This document shows, in pieces, positions 39,880 through 49,304 of a DNA stretch of 64,000 nucleotides (position 1 is the stretch's first letter; each line of letters opens with the position of its first letter). The notes beneath the pieces are model-generated. The model worked only from the letters and a program-made list of their open reading frames with translations. It searched no databases and was not told the origin of the DNA. A program made the translations under genes and the position numbers. This DNA comes from Yinghuangia seranimata (GTDB taxonomy: Bacteria; Actinomycetota; Actinomycetes; Streptomycetales; Streptomycetaceae): the NCBI RefSeq assembly GCF_029953285.1, contig NZ_JASAOI010000019.1, positions 62,001 through 126,000 of the forward strand. Reading direction: 5' to 3'.

Positions 39880-41216
39880 GGGATCGACGGCGAGGAGGTC
39901 CGCAGACCAGGTCTTCGTCTCTTTGTAGTGGACCGTGACGAAGGGACGCACGGTGTCGGCGTGCTGCTCGCCGGCCGCAGCAGAGCGCGGATGCTGCGCA
40001 TCGTGCATGCGGGTCTGTCGCGCACCAGCGTGCTGTTTCACCTGATGCGCGTGCCATTCCCGCCCGTCACGGCGCGCCGCGTGCTGGGGGTGGACGACTT
40101 CGCGTTGTACGGCGACGTGTACGGCACGCTGCTGGTCGACGCGGAGAACCGGCTGCCGGTGACGCTGTGGGAGGGCCGCGACGCCGCGACACTGGCCGCC
40201 TGGCTGCGGGAGCATCCCGGCCTGGAAGTCGTGTGTCGGGACGGCTCGCCGACCTATCGCCTGGGCGTCACCGTCGGCGCCCCGGACGTGGTGCAGGTCA
40301 GCGACCGTTTCCACCTTTGGCAGGGCCTGTCGAAGCGGGTGCAGCAGATTGCCGCCGCGCACCGCGGCTGCCGGGACGAGGCCGTCGTCGACACCGAGCC
40401 CGCAGCTCTGCCGTCCGCCGTGTGCGACGCCTTGGAGTCGGCGGACACGCCGGCCCGGCGGCACGCGAAGCGGCTCTTCGACGCGGTGCACGCACTCACC
40501 GACACCGGCCGCAGCTACAACTCCGCCGCCCGGGAACTCGGGTTGAACTGGCGCACCGTGCGCAAGTACGCAGCAGCCGCTACCTGGCAAGACGTGGTGC
40601 GTCGACGCCGGCCACGCAGCCCGACCGCCCTCTACCCCTACCTCGGCTACCTGCGGCAGCGCTGGAACGAAGGCGAACACAGCGCGAAGCTCTTGCACGA
40701 GGAGCTCACCGCCAAGGACTACACCGGGCACTACCAGCACGTGAAGATGGCCGTCGCCCCGATGCGTGAGGGGCTGTTCCTGGCCGAGCCGCACGAGCTC
40801 CCGCCGTCGCCGAGGTCGCTCGTTGGATCGCCACCAGCACGGACCGACGCGGCCTGGAGACCGATGAGCGGCTGCACCGCCTGCTCGCCCACTGCCCCGA
40901 ACTCGACCGAGCGCACACGCTGGTCCGCCAGTTCGCGGCCATGCTCCAGGCCGGCGACGCGGCCGCACTGCCGGGCTGGCTCAGCGAACTCACTGCCTGC
41001 CAGCTTCCGGCCTTCGCCAGCCTGGCGAAGGCGCTCCGCGAAGACCAGGACGCGGTCGTCACGGGGATCATTAGCCCCTACAGCTCCGGGGTCAACGAGG
41101 GACGCATCACCGACGTCAAACTCCAACAGCGCATCATGGCAGGACGTGCTGGAGTCCCCCTCCTACGGCACCGGGTCATCCTCATCGCCCACCTACGACG
41201 CCGCCGCACGAGCTAA
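39880..41216 (+). pseudogene. ISL3-family transposase, 5'-truncated and frameshifted
   Basis: The reading frame shows VRRPGLRLFVVDRDEG at first, then RVLGVDDFALYGDVYGTLLV (first catalytic Asp region), VVCRDGSPTYRLGVTVGAPD, VSDRFHLWQGL, the NYxAARELGLNWRTVRKYA helix-turn-helix, and LRQRWNEGEHSAKLLHEEL. Near 40800 the frame changes, then continues ARWIATSTDRRGLETDERLH through ISPYSSGVNEGRITDVKLQQ and RHRVILIAHLR to 41216. The zinc-binding N-terminus typical of ISL3 is absent. It is inactive. Confidence 0.8.
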
Positions 41217-41264
41217 AGCCGTCCGACTTGCCCGGCTCTGAGACAGGCTTGCTGTTCACCCAGT

Positions 41265-41510
41265 TCAGGCGTCTCCGGCGTCGAGACGCTCCGCGGACTC
41301 CAGCAGATACCCGGACAACTTTGAGCTGGCCGCCAACACTTCGACGCCGATGAGACGCCCTTGCTCGTCGAAGTCGAGGTTGATCATGCCTCCGACCTCC
41401 ACCGGATCGCAGGGATACATACGCGAGACCTTGATGCGATCCTGCGGATCGGAGAGGTACACGTACGCTGCGTTCACAGTCTTGTCGTAGGTCACTCTGA
41501 CGTTCGCCAC
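41265..41510 (-). CDS. DUF2283 domain protein
   Basis: An 81-residue protein starting at GTG 41510: VRVTYDKTVNAAYVYLSD at the start, then INLDFDEQGRLIGVEVLAAS and a short helical end (SGYLLESAER). This is the standard DUF2283 beta-sheet fold. The genes often lie beside antitoxins or mobile DNA; the role is unknown. Confidence 0.85.
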   Translation of the reverse strand: MANVRVTYDKTVNAAYVYLSDPQDRIKVSRMYPCDPVEVGGMINLDFDEQGRLIGVEVLAASSKLSGYLLESAERLDAGDA

Positions 41511-41639
41511 CGATCGGACGCCCCCTTGGTGTGGCTGGTTTCGGCACGGTATCTGTCGGCACGGGCCGCTCAGAACCCAACCGAACCACGACGATCTCCG
41601 TCTACGAAAATCTTGCCAGAGCCCTGAACGTCCCCAGCA

Positions 41640-42130
41640 CGTACGGGCGAACGCAGCCAGTGGCCTGGCTGCTGCCCGGTGCCCGCCCTGGAGGCGCTTG
41701 GGAACTCCGAAGCGGGCCCGCGGGTGGTCCGCCTCGGCGGGCGCGAGCTGGTTCTCCCGCCAGCTTCCACTGGACCAACGGGGCGCTGCCGTCCGACATC
41801 CCCGATCGCCCGGTTGCCGTCACGTACCCGGCGGGCGCCGACGGTTTGCCGCAACCCGACGGCCCCGCCGGTCCGGAGGCGCTGATCAAGGTGATCGGGG
41901 ACACAAGCGTCGAACTGCTGCATCTGCCGGCTGAGGAGCACACCACGACCGGACTCGCCCAGCAGCTCCGCGTCAGCACGGCCACAGTCTCGGCGCACAC
42001 CGTGGCCCTTCGAGGCACCGGACTGATTTGCCACGTCGCGCGCCGGCAAGGCGGTCCTGCACCGGCGCGCGACGCTCGGCAGCCTGCTGCTCCGGCAAGA
42101 CCGGCCGGGAGACCTGGATCTCGCGACTGA
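41640..42130 (+). pseudogene. ArsR-type regulator remnant
   Basis: A decayed C-terminal part of an ArsR-family regulator: PVAVTYPAGADGLPQPDG, then EALIKVIGDTSVELLHLPAE, TGLAQQLRVSTATVSAHTVA and LRGTGLI. After about 42030 the homology continues in a different frame (KAVLHRRATLGSLLL). No valid start codon or intact N-terminus is present. Confidence 0.6.
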
Positions 42131-42146
42131 TGCGTACGACCGCCGG

Positions 42147-42890
42147 TCAGACCGTCAGGCCGCCCGAGGCGCGCAGATTCTGACCTGTGACCCATTGCCC
42201 GTCGGGCCCGGCCAGGAACGCGACGACGTCGGCGATGTCCTCCGGGCGTCCCAGCCGTTGCAGCGGCGTCATGGACACCACATGCTCGACGGCCTGTTCG
42301 AGATGCTCCCCGGCTGCGGCGCGCATCATGTCCGTGTCGGTGGCGCCGGGGGTCACACTGTTGACCGTGATCCCCCGGGGGCCGAACTCGCGGGCGGCGA
42401 CCGCGGTGATCGCCTCCAGCGCCGCTTTGCTGGCGAAGTAGAGGGCCAGACCCGGCACCGCGCCGGAAGACGAGATGTTGACGATCCGCCCACCCTCGCC
42501 GAGCCTCTCGGCAGCGGCTTGCATGACGAAGAACGGTCCCTTGGTGTTGACGGCCATCACCTCGTCGAAGTCGCCCTCCGAGGCGTCGCAGATGTTCCCC
42601 ATCGGATTCATCGCCGCGTTGTTGACGACCACGTCCAAACCGTCCAGCCTGCGGTCGACCTCGCCGAAGAGGTGCTTCAGGTCCGCCATGCGCCCCTGGT
42701 CGGCGCGTACCGCGATCGCCCGCCCGCCGAAGGCCTCCACCTCGGCCACCACGTCCTCGGCGGCCGCTTGGTCCTGCTTGAAGCTGAACATCACCGTCGC
42801 GCCGTCACGAGCCAGACGCACCACGATCGCCCGCCCGATTCCCCGTGACCCGCCGGTCACCAACGCCGTCTTGTCCTCCAGCGCTCCCAT
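42147..42890 (-). CDS. SDR-family oxidoreductase
   Basis: A 247-residue classical short-chain dehydrogenase/reductase: TGGSRGIGRAIV near residue 12, NNAAMNPMG near 90, ISSSGAVPG with the catalytic Ser near 140 and the intact LYFASKAALEA (Y and K) near 153, then PGATDTDM and the C-terminal RASGGL. ATG 42890 has GGAGTGGG. The usual GG-loop Asp of NADH enzymes is not evident, and the FKQ end of beta-2 suggests NADPH. Substrate unknown. Confidence 0.9.
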   Translation of the reverse strand: MGALEDKTALVTGGSRGIGRAIVVRLARDGATVMFSFKQDQAAAEDVVAEVEAFGGRAIAVRADQGRMADLKHLFGEVDRRLDGLDVVVNNAAMNPMGNICDASEGDFDEVMAVNTKGPFFVMQAAAERLGEGGRIVNISSSGAVPGLALYFASKAALEAITAVAAREFGPRGITVNSVTPGATDTDMMRAAAGEHLEQAVEHVVSMTPLQRLGRPEDIADVVAFLAGPDGQWVTGQNLRASGGLTV

Positions 42891-43124
42891 GCCCACTCCA
42901 TGCCGTCGACCGCTCCCCCGATGGGAGCGCCTCACGGCACGGTCGTAGCGACAATGCCGTTCTTGACATCCATGTCGACGATGCGTCGGCCGATTTTCGA
43001 CACAACCAGCCCCGGCCGCCGAGAGCCGTAAGATCGACCGGACAGGCTCCTGCGCGGCCAAGATCAAAATGTTCAGCGCTAAGGGCCGGTACCGATGTTT
43101 CAAACGCCGCCTGCCGCCCCAGCC

Positions 43125-43685
43125 TCAGCCGGTGGCTGTCTGAGCGGGCGAAGCCGCACTGGTGGGCGGGGCTTGGCAGGGCAGGGTGACGGTGACGGCG
43201 ACGCCCACGTCCGGATCGGCGTCCGTCTCGCCCATCAGGGAAATGGTATAGGGGTCGGGCTCGTGGGCGGCCGTGAAGTCCCCGGTGGCCGCCCCGAACT
43301 CGTTCGAGGTGATCTTGAAGCCCTCGCCCGCGAGTTTGTCCCGCAGCGCCCGGAGCACCTCGCGGCGCTGATCGACCGTGGCCTTCAACAGGATCCCCGC
43401 GCTGAGCTGGTACGCCTCACCCTCATCGGCTATACCCATCCCCCGCCCCGGGCACCTGTCGTATCTGGTGACGTTGATCCACAGATTCCGCTCAAGGCCC
43501 GTCAGCTCGTGCACGTGGTCCTGGACCCGCTCCGCCCGGGTCAGTGCCGCCTCCCGGGACTCGACACGTACGGGCTTGCTCGGAGTTCCCCGTCCTCCGC
43601 CCAGCGAGCACGAGCCGAGCACTAGGGCGGCCGTCACCATCAGCACGCCCGCCCCGGTCGGTATGGCCGTTGATCTCTTGAACAA
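43125..43685 (-). CDS. Lipoprotein of unknown function
   Basis: A 186-residue secreted lipoprotein. TTG 43685 has GGAG 8 bases upstream and gives a signal peptide (FKRSTAIPTGAGVLMVTAAL then VLGSC) with the lipobox Cys near residue 27. The mature part is acidic and ends with TVTLPCQAPP, the only other cysteine region apart from RCPG. The longer reading to 43811 is not needed. It is in the same orientation as the LysM-BTAD gene but about 270 bp away from it. Function unknown. Confidence 0.72.
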   Translation of the reverse strand: MFKRSTAIPTGAGVLMVTAALVLGSCSLGGGRGTPSKPVRVESREAALTRAERVQDHVHELTGLERNLWINVTRYDRCPGRGMGIADEGEAYQLSAGILLKATVDQRREVLRALRDKLAGEGFKITSNEFGAATGDFTAAHEPDPYTISLMGETDADPDVGVAVTVTLPCQAPPTSAASPAQTATG

Positions 43686-43959
43686 TTGCGGTGCTCCAGG
43701 GACGGGCGTTCGTTCTGCCGTCCGGATGCTAGGGCACCACCGGGAGACTCCGCACTCGATTAGACTCACCGCCGCCCCATCAGCCAGGGCCGGACTGCCG
43801 ACCGGAGCCACGGTTGATGAACTGGGATGGGCACCATGATGCTTCGCCTACACGCACCCCGGGTCACCGGGAACGGACCGGCGACAGTTGGATACGCGAG
43901 CTCACCAGCGCCAAGGCCGTCAACGTACCTGGGGACGTTCGGCCGTACACGGCGGACAT

Positions 43960-46900
43960 TCATGCAGTGCGCCGCCGCGCGGGTGGCCGACGCGGTGGGA
44001 GCATTCCACGGGTGGCCGGGTCGGGGCGGGCGTCGAGTTCGGCCAGACGTTCGGCCAGTCGGCGGTACGTGCGGTGGGCGGCGTCGTCGCGGACGAGTGA
44101 GGTCTGCAGGCGGATCAGCCGCTGGTAGAGCGGTTCGTTGTACGGGTCCAGTTCGATGGCGCGGTCCAGCCAGGCGATCGCACGGTCGGAGTGCCCTGCG
44201 GTATCTGTGAGTTCGGCAAGTCGGGCGGCGGCGTCCGCGGCGCGTCGGCGGTGGTGCTCGCGTAGCGGTTCGGCCCAGGGGTAGTCGGCGCCGTCAAGGA
44301 GGTCGCCGGTGTAGCCAGCGAGGGCCTCCTCCAGTGCGGTGGCGCGGGCGCCGTCGTCGGCGGCGTGCACGGCGCGGTCGAGTGCCGCGGTGAAGTCGTC
44401 GAGGTCGGTGCGGATCGCCTCGGGGTCGAGGCGGTGGCGGTCGCCTTCGCTGATGACGAACGCCGCGGTGGTGCGGGCGGTCGCGTCGCGGAGCAGGCGG
44501 CGGACGGCGCGCCGGAGGTTGGTGAGTTGGCGGGTGGTCTCGGTGGGGTCGGGATGCTCGAGTTCGAGGTGGTCGGCGAGCTGTGCGGTGCGGATACCTG
44601 CGGGGTGGGTGGCGAGCAGGGCGAGAAACTCCCGGGTGTTCGGGTGCAGGTGCGCGCCGACGGGTGCCGGGTGGTCGGCGACGTCGATGCGGAACGGACC
44701 AAGCAGGCGCACCGTGACCGACACGACCGAATCGGTCTCGGGCGGTAGATCGGCAGCGGGCACCTCGGCGAACGGAAGCGGGGAACCGACGGGCGGCGGG
44801 GGTTCTGGTGGCGTGGTGGGTGCGGGCACGTTCGCGTCCGAGCGTGGCGGCGCGCTCCCGGCGTACCGCCGGGGTGAGGTTCGAGGCGCGGCTGATCCCG
44901 GTTCACCTATGTCGACCGGCGGGGCGTGGCCGTCGGGTTCCTCCGCCGCCTGGTCGTCGGCCTCGGGGGCGTCCTCGTCGGGACCGGGGGGCACGATGGG
45001 CCCGGGTTGCGTGTCTGGCCGGGCGGGGTGACCGGCGGGGTTGCGGGGAAGCAGCGGGAATCGGCTTGCGGGCGGGGGCGAGGAGACGTTCGGAAGGGGT
45101 TCCTCGGGTGTGCGTTCCTGTCTGCGTTGCTGCCCGGCCGGGGGCCGGGGAAAGGGTGGGTAAGGGTCTGCGGGTGGCGGCTCGTCGTCGAACGGGTCGT
45201 CGAAGAGGTCGGCTTCGTCCGCCCACCCGGCGTCCTCGTCGGCCGGCAATCCTCCGTGCGCCGCAGTGAGTTCGTCGGCCAGGTCGCCGAGCGCGTCCTC
45301 GGTGAGGTGGAGGACGCGGGCGCCGTCGAGCAGGCCCGGGTCGGGGTGGGTGACGTCGAGGACGCGACCCTCGGGGCCGGTGGAGCATGCGACGGGCCAG
45401 TTTCCGAGCACCACGAGCAGGACGGCCGACCCGGCATCGTCCCCGCCAGCGGCGATGCCGACCAGCCGGGCATGGTGCTCGGGTCGGGCCCGGACGAGCG
45501 CCACCAGGCGCGTCACCACCGGGCTCTCGTCGTGCGGGTCGGCGTCGTGGGTGTGGCGGGCGGTGGCCAGCAGGTGCTGCTCGGCTGCGGCCATGCACGA
45601 TGCGACGTCGGGGACTTGGTCGACCTGGGGCAACGTGGCGAGGGTGCGCGGGTCGCGGTCCGGGCCCAGTAGCTCGGCTGCGGTGCCGTCGTCGATCAGC
45701 AGCCTCACGGCGCCCGCGTCGGGGCGGGCACGTTCGTGGTCGTGGAGGACGGCCGCGGCGACAGCGCGAGCTGCAGCGGTCGCGCCTGGGCCTGTCAGGC
45801 CGACACCCGCCCCGGCCGCGACGGCGTCGAGCGAGATCTCGGTGTCCCCGCGGACGGCGAAGGCGACGTGGCCGGGCGGCAGCGGGGCGGCCAGACGTGG
45901 CCGCCGCCGCAGCGCGACGTTCCCGAACAGGCGCGTCGCGTCGGGGGGTTCGGTGGTGCTGGTGCGGTGTCGGTTCCGCTCGGCGGCGGTGAGCACCGGA
46001 GGCAGCGCCGGCCTTGCCCGAGCTTTGGCAGGACGGGTACGGCGGCGGTGGCGGCGCGCCCACAGCATCGCCGCGACGATCCCGACCGCCAGCGTCGCCC
46101 CGAGCAGGCCGACCGCCGGAACGTCGACCGCACCCCGGCCGGACGACGGGCCCGGATCGGCGCGCGGCGGGGCCGCGGCTGGGAGTGAAGGCACAGTGTT
46201 GGGCGGCGGTTGCGAGGAGGGCGTGCGGTCCGGCGTTCCGGGAGCGGACGGGGCCGGTGTAGCGGTGACGGGAGGCGGGGCCTGCGGGTCGGTGGTCGAC
46301 GGCGGGCCGGACGGAAGCACCGGTTCACTGGGAGCGTCGGGCCCGATGGCCGCTGGCGCGGCATCCGCGGGCAGCCGAAGCATCCAGCCGGGGTAGATCA
46401 GGTCGGGGTCGGTGAGTCGGCCGCCGTCGGGTTGGGGCAGGTGGCGGGACAGCGTGTAGATCTGCGGCCAGCGGATCGGGTCGCCGAGGTGCGCGGCGGC
46501 GATGTCCCACAACGTGTCGCCCGGCTTCACCGTGTAAGTGGTGTACGCGGCCGGGTCGGGCCGTGAGGGCACGTGCGGCGCTTCGTCCGCGATGAAGGCA
46601 GCCAGAGCGAGCCGTGGTGCCGTCGCCGCGGGAGCGGCACTTGGATCCAGAGGTGCGACCACCGCCACCTGACGCGTTGCGGCTGAGTGCGAAGGGCCAC
46701 CGGCGGTGGTGGCGTGGCCAGCCCGCACAAGGGCGACGAGGGCGATGATGAGCAGCCCTGCCATCCACGCCGCCGGCGCCCGCCACACCGAGACCTCATG
46801 TCGGTGGGCGCGGCGCGCCGAGGTGTCCCGCAGCAACAAGGGCAAGCGCCGCAGGTGCCACAGCAGTTCGACAAGCACGCTGAGTGCGAACCCTGCCCAG

Positions 46901-47193
46901 GCGACCCAGCCGACCACGACGAGCACGTCCAGGAGGACTTGATCGGTCGTCGGGGCGAGCAGCGCGTCGCGAATCTCGCGCAGCGACCGGCGGTGCTCCG
47001 GCCACGGATCCGGGTCGACGCGGTGCAGCAGGTAGGGCACCCCGACGAGCACCGAGCTCAGCACCCCGATAGCCCCGACGATGCGCGCGAACGCAACTAA
47101 CGCGCGGGCGAGTCGGGCAACGGCTTCTCGTCCGCGCCGGGGACGGATGCGTACCGGTGAACGCGTGGTCGCCGCGGATGTGTGGCGTGTCAT
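43960..47193 (-). CDS. LysM and bacterial transcriptional activator (BTAD) domain membrane protein
   Basis: A 1077-residue protein. Three membrane segments lie in the first 160 residues (for example ARIVGAIGVLSSVLVGVPYLL and VLLDVLVVVGWVAWAGFALSV). An extracytoplasmic LysM (YTVKPGDTLWDIAAAHLGDP, near 217-266) binds glycan; a Pro-rich linker, a fourth membrane segment (VGLLGATLAVGIVAAMLWARR near 350), a long cytoplasmic part and a C-terminal winged helix plus BTAD/TPR domain (VRLLGPFRIDVADHPAPVG, then NTREFLALLATHPAG, residues 830-1060) follow. Its ATG overlaps the tadG-like stop. A cell-wall sensor joined to a DNA-binding domain is an attractive reading. Confidence 0.88.
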   Translation of the reverse strand: MTRHTSAATTRSPVRIRPRRGREAVARLARALVAFARIVGAIGVLSSVLVGVPYLLHRVDPDPWPEHRRSLREIRDALLAPTTDQVLLDVLVVVGWVAWAGFALSVLVELLWHLRRLPLLLRDTSARRAHRHEVSVWRAPAAWMAGLLIIALVALVRAGHATTAGGPSHSAATRQVAVVAPLDPSAAPAATAPRLALAAFIADEAPHVPSRPDPAAYTTYTVKPGDTLWDIAAAHLGDPIRWPQIYTLSRHLPQPDGGRLTDPDLIYPGWMLRLPADAAPAAIGPDAPSEPVLPSGPPSTTDPQAPPPVTATPAPSAPGTPDRTPSSQPPPNTVPSLPAAAPPRADPGPSSGRGAVDVPAVGLLGATLAVGIVAAMLWARRHRRRTRPAKARARPALPPVLTAAERNRHRTSTTEPPDATRLFGNVALRRRPRLAAPLPPGHVAFAVRGDTEISLDAVAAGAGVGLTGPGATAAARAVAAAVLHDHERARPDAGAVRLLIDDGTAAELLGPDRDPRTLATLPQVDQVPDVASCMAAAEQHLLATARHTHDADPHDESPVVTRLVALVRARPEHHARLVGIAAGGDDAGSAVLLVVLGNWPVACSTGPEGRVLDVTHPDPGLLDGARVLHLTEDALGDLADELTAAHGGLPADEDAGWADEADLFDDPFDDEPPPADPYPPFPRPPAGQQRRQERTPEEPLPNVSSPPPASRFPLLPRNPAGHPARPDTQPGPIVPPGPDEDAPEADDQAAEEPDGHAPPVDIGEPGSAAPRTSPRRYAGSAPPRSDANVPAPTTPPEPPPPVGSPLPFAEVPAADLPPETDSVVSVTVRLLGPFRIDVADHPAPVGAHLHPNTREFLALLATHPAGIRTAQLADHLELEHPDPTETTRQLTNLRRAVRRLLRDATARTTAAFVISEGDRHRLDPEAIRTDLDDFTAALDRAVHAADDGARATALEEALAGYTGDLLDGADYPWAEPLREHHRRRAADAAARLAELTDTAGHSDRAIAWLDRAIELDPYNEPLYQRLIRLQTSLVRDDAAHRTYRRLAERLAELDARPDPATRGMLPPRRPPARRRTA

Positions 47194-47708
47194 GGGGCTC
47201 CCCTGGGATCGGGAGTGTTCACGCCGGGCTCGGCCCGGGCGGTCGCCGTCGCGGACACCGTGATCTCGTGGACCCCGGCCAGATGCAGGAGTTGCGTGCG
47301 GGTGGTGACGGTGACCGTCACGGTCACCTCGTCCCCTGCGACGGCCACGGTTCCGGTGGCGCCTGCGGCAGCGAGTGCGGTCTCGGCGGCGGCTCGAGCG
47401 CGGGTCGCGTCCAGCAGGGGGCCGGTGTGGTCGCGGACCCAGGCGGGGCTGAGGGCTTGGGCTCCCGAGCGGGCGGCTTCCTGGGCCTCGTCCAGCGCGC
47501 GGGTCTTGGCCGCCAGCGCCGTCCCGCCGTCGAGCACCAGCCCGGCCACCAGCAGAAGACCGGCCATCAATGCGGCGACGAACGCGGTGATCTGCCCGCG
47601 CTCGTCCTGGCGCAGGCGCTGCGCCCACGTGGCCGCGCGGCGGCCCCGGTTCATATCTGGGGCCCTGCACCGGGCGGGCCTTCTGCAACGCGTCGACGGA
47701 GAAGTCAT
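47190..47708 (-). CDS. TadG-like pilus assembly protein
   Basis: A 172-residue protein with a basic start, then DERGQITAFVAALMAGLLLVAG with one membrane helix, a conserved LDGGTALAAKTRALDEAQEAARSGAQAL segment and a beta-rich C-terminus (TVTVTVTTRTQLLHLAG). This is the Tad/TadG-related type common in actinobacterial pilus loci. The start at 47708 is preferred because without the inserted element it would overlap the tadE stop (ATGA); ATG 47654 is an alternative. Its stop overlaps the LysM-BTAD start. Confidence 0.82.
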   Translation of the reverse strand: MTSPSTRCRRPARCRAPDMNRGRRAATWAQRLRQDERGQITAFVAALMAGLLLVAGLVLDGGTALAAKTRALDEAQEAARSGAQALSPAWVRDHTGPLLDATRARAAAETALAAAGATGTVAVAGDEVTVTVTVTTRTQLLHLAGVHEITVSATATARAEPGVNTPDPRGAP

Positions 47709-47716
47709 CGCACTGC

Positions 47717-47724
47717 CTGAAGTG
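47717..47724 (+). other. Left attachment core (attL)
   Basis: CTGAAGTG, identical to 51114-51121, followed by the left recombinase-arm-like TCGTGAGTTTG. Confidence 0.55.
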
Positions 47725-47810
47725 TCGTGAGTTTGTTAGTCCCGAACAGCTCCTGGTCCGGTGTTGTTCCTGGTGGGCGGGGGTTCGCTCGCTTGCAGTC
47801 AGATTCCGAA

Positions 47811-47835
47811 CTTCCGTCGGAATTCCTGACGGAAG
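47811..47835 (+). promoter_or_regulatory. Hairpin and promoter region of the recombinase operon
   Basis: CTTCCGTC (47811-47818) and GACGGAAG (47828-47835) form an 8-bp stem with a 9-base loop; a -10-like TATAGG follows at about 47841, 40 bp before the first gene. Confidence 0.4.
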
Positions 47836-47881
47836 CCCGGTATAGGTGATGCAACACCGCCGCGAATGAACCGAGGTGGAG

Positions 47882-48964
47882 ATGACTCTCGGGGTTGTCC
47901 GGTCGATGCGCCCGGTCAGACGCGCACGGACCGCTCAGGAGCTCGAGGACTTCGAGCAGGAACTCGTCGACCAGTACGCGTTGGCAGCGGCGGGTGCTGG
48001 CTCGGCTGACGGCACCGTCGCCGCCGAACGCGCCACACTGATCGAGTTCGTCCGATTCCTCGGACGTCCGGTGTGGACGGCCGGGCCCGAGGACGCGGAC
48101 CGGTTCCTGGTGCACCTGCGGCAGCATCGCCGACAGGCCCGGAATACTGTGCGCGGCAAGGCTGCGACCCTCGCCCGCTTCTACGCCTTCCTGATCGAGC
48201 GGTACCAGGGCGAGATTCACGCAGCGACCGACTTCGTCGTGCTCCAGCCCATCGACGAGTTCAACAGGCCGAGCCCGCCGACGCACGGCGCGGGCCCGGT
48301 CCCGCCCAGCGATCAGGAGGTCGAGACGCTGTTCTCCCAGTGGCGCGAAGCGCTCCCGGAGACGCGCAAGTACCTTCCTGCCGCTCGGGATTACCTCGCC
48401 GCGTCGCTGTGGCGACGTGCCGGCCTGAGGATCAACGAGAGCGCCATGCTGGACCTGCGCGACTGGCGCCCCGACCTCGGGAGTGCGGGCAAGCTTCACG
48501 TGCGGTTCGGCAAGGGCAACCGCGGCCGCGGTCCGAAGACCCGCTTGGTGCCGGCCATCAACGGGGTCGACCGGCTCATGGAATGGTGGCTCGCCGAAGT
48601 GCGCCACCAGTTCGGCGGCGACTGGTCCGACCCGGACGCGCCGCTGCTGCCCAGTGAGCGCCGGGACGCTTCCGGCCGCTGCGGCCGGATCGGCACCGAC
48701 GCGCTGCGCTCGGGCTTCACCTCGGCGGTGACCATGTGGCTGCCGGACTGGGACGGGCGGCTGACCCCGCACGGCATGCGCCATTACTGCGCCTCCTCGC
48801 TGTACGGGCGCGGCGTGGACCTGAAGGCCATCCAGGACCTGCTCGGCCACGAGTGGCTGTCCACGACCACGCGCTACATCCATGTCCGGGACGATCACAT
48901 CGAGCACGCCTGGGAGTCGGCGAACCGACGCGTCGCCGAACGCCTCGGCGGGGCAGGAAGGTGA
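47882..48964 (+). CDS. Tyrosine recombinase (site-specific integrase)
   Basis: A 360-residue phage-integrase-family recombinase with a SAM-like N-terminal DNA-binding domain (residues 40-125) and a complete catalytic domain: Arg in RRAGLRINESAML near 180, HGMRH near 298, GHEWLSTTTRYIHV (with the Tyr nucleophile near 332). ATG 47882 lies 7 bases after GAGG; GTG 47876 is an alternative. It is the first gene of the element and probably performs excision and integration. Confidence 0.92.
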   Translation: MTLGVVRSMRPVRRARTAQELEDFEQELVDQYALAAAGAGSADGTVAAERATLIEFVRFLGRPVWTAGPEDADRFLVHLRQHRRQARNTVRGKAATLARFYAFLIERYQGEIHAATDFVVLQPIDEFNRPSPPTHGAGPVPPSDQEVETLFSQWREALPETRKYLPAARDYLAASLWRRAGLRINESAMLDLRDWRPDLGSAGKLHVRFGKGNRGRGPKTRLVPAINGVDRLMEWWLAEVRHQFGGDWSDPDAPLLPSERRDASGRCGRIGTDALRSGFTSAVTMWLPDWDGRLTPHGMRHYCASSLYGRGVDLKAIQDLLGHEWLSTTTRYIHVRDDHIEHAWESANRRVAERLGGAGR

Positions 48965-48968
48965 CCCG

Positions 48969-49304
48969 TTGCGCTGGAACCTGCGGATGGCCGCAGCCGA
49001 ACGCGGCATCTGGAAGTCCGCCGAGATGCGCCGCCTGCTGGCGGCATCAGGCATGGAGATCAGCCAGGGCAAGATGTCGGCGCTGTGGACCGGCACCCCC
49101 ACCACCGTCCGCCTCGACGACCTCGACGTGATCTGCCACGTGCTGCAATGCACCCCGACCGACCTGCTGATCCCGGAACCGGACAAGGTCGCCGCCCGCC
49201 GCCCGGCACAACCCGGCAGCGAAGCCACCGCAGACCGGACCGGCACCGACCACACGGTCGTCGCACCGAGGTTCGGGCGCAACCGCTCGGCGCCGCCGCT
49301 GTGA
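48969..49304 (+). CDS. XRE-type helix-turn-helix protein of the element
   Basis: A 111-residue protein: TTG 48969 gives RWNLRMAAAERGIWKS, then MRRLLAASGMEISQGKMSAL and TTVRLDDLDVICHVLQCTPT with DLLIPEPDKV, a Cro/C1-like domain in residues 5-75. AGGAAGG precedes the TTG by 8 bases; ATG 48987 is an alternative. It lies between the two recombinases, five bases after the first and overlapping the next by four. It probably controls the element or helps recombinase directionality. Confidence 0.82.
   Translation: MRWNLRMAAAERGIWKSAEMRRLLAASGMEISQGKMSALWTGTPTTVRLDDLDVICHVLQCTPTDLLIPEPDKVAARRPAQPGSEATADRTGTDHTVVAPRFGRNRSAPPL

Noticed and set aside
39530-39938. Short ORFs with a hydrophobic run near 39.7 kb
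   Set aside because: No credible start, frame changes nearby and no homologous context; treated as IS debris.
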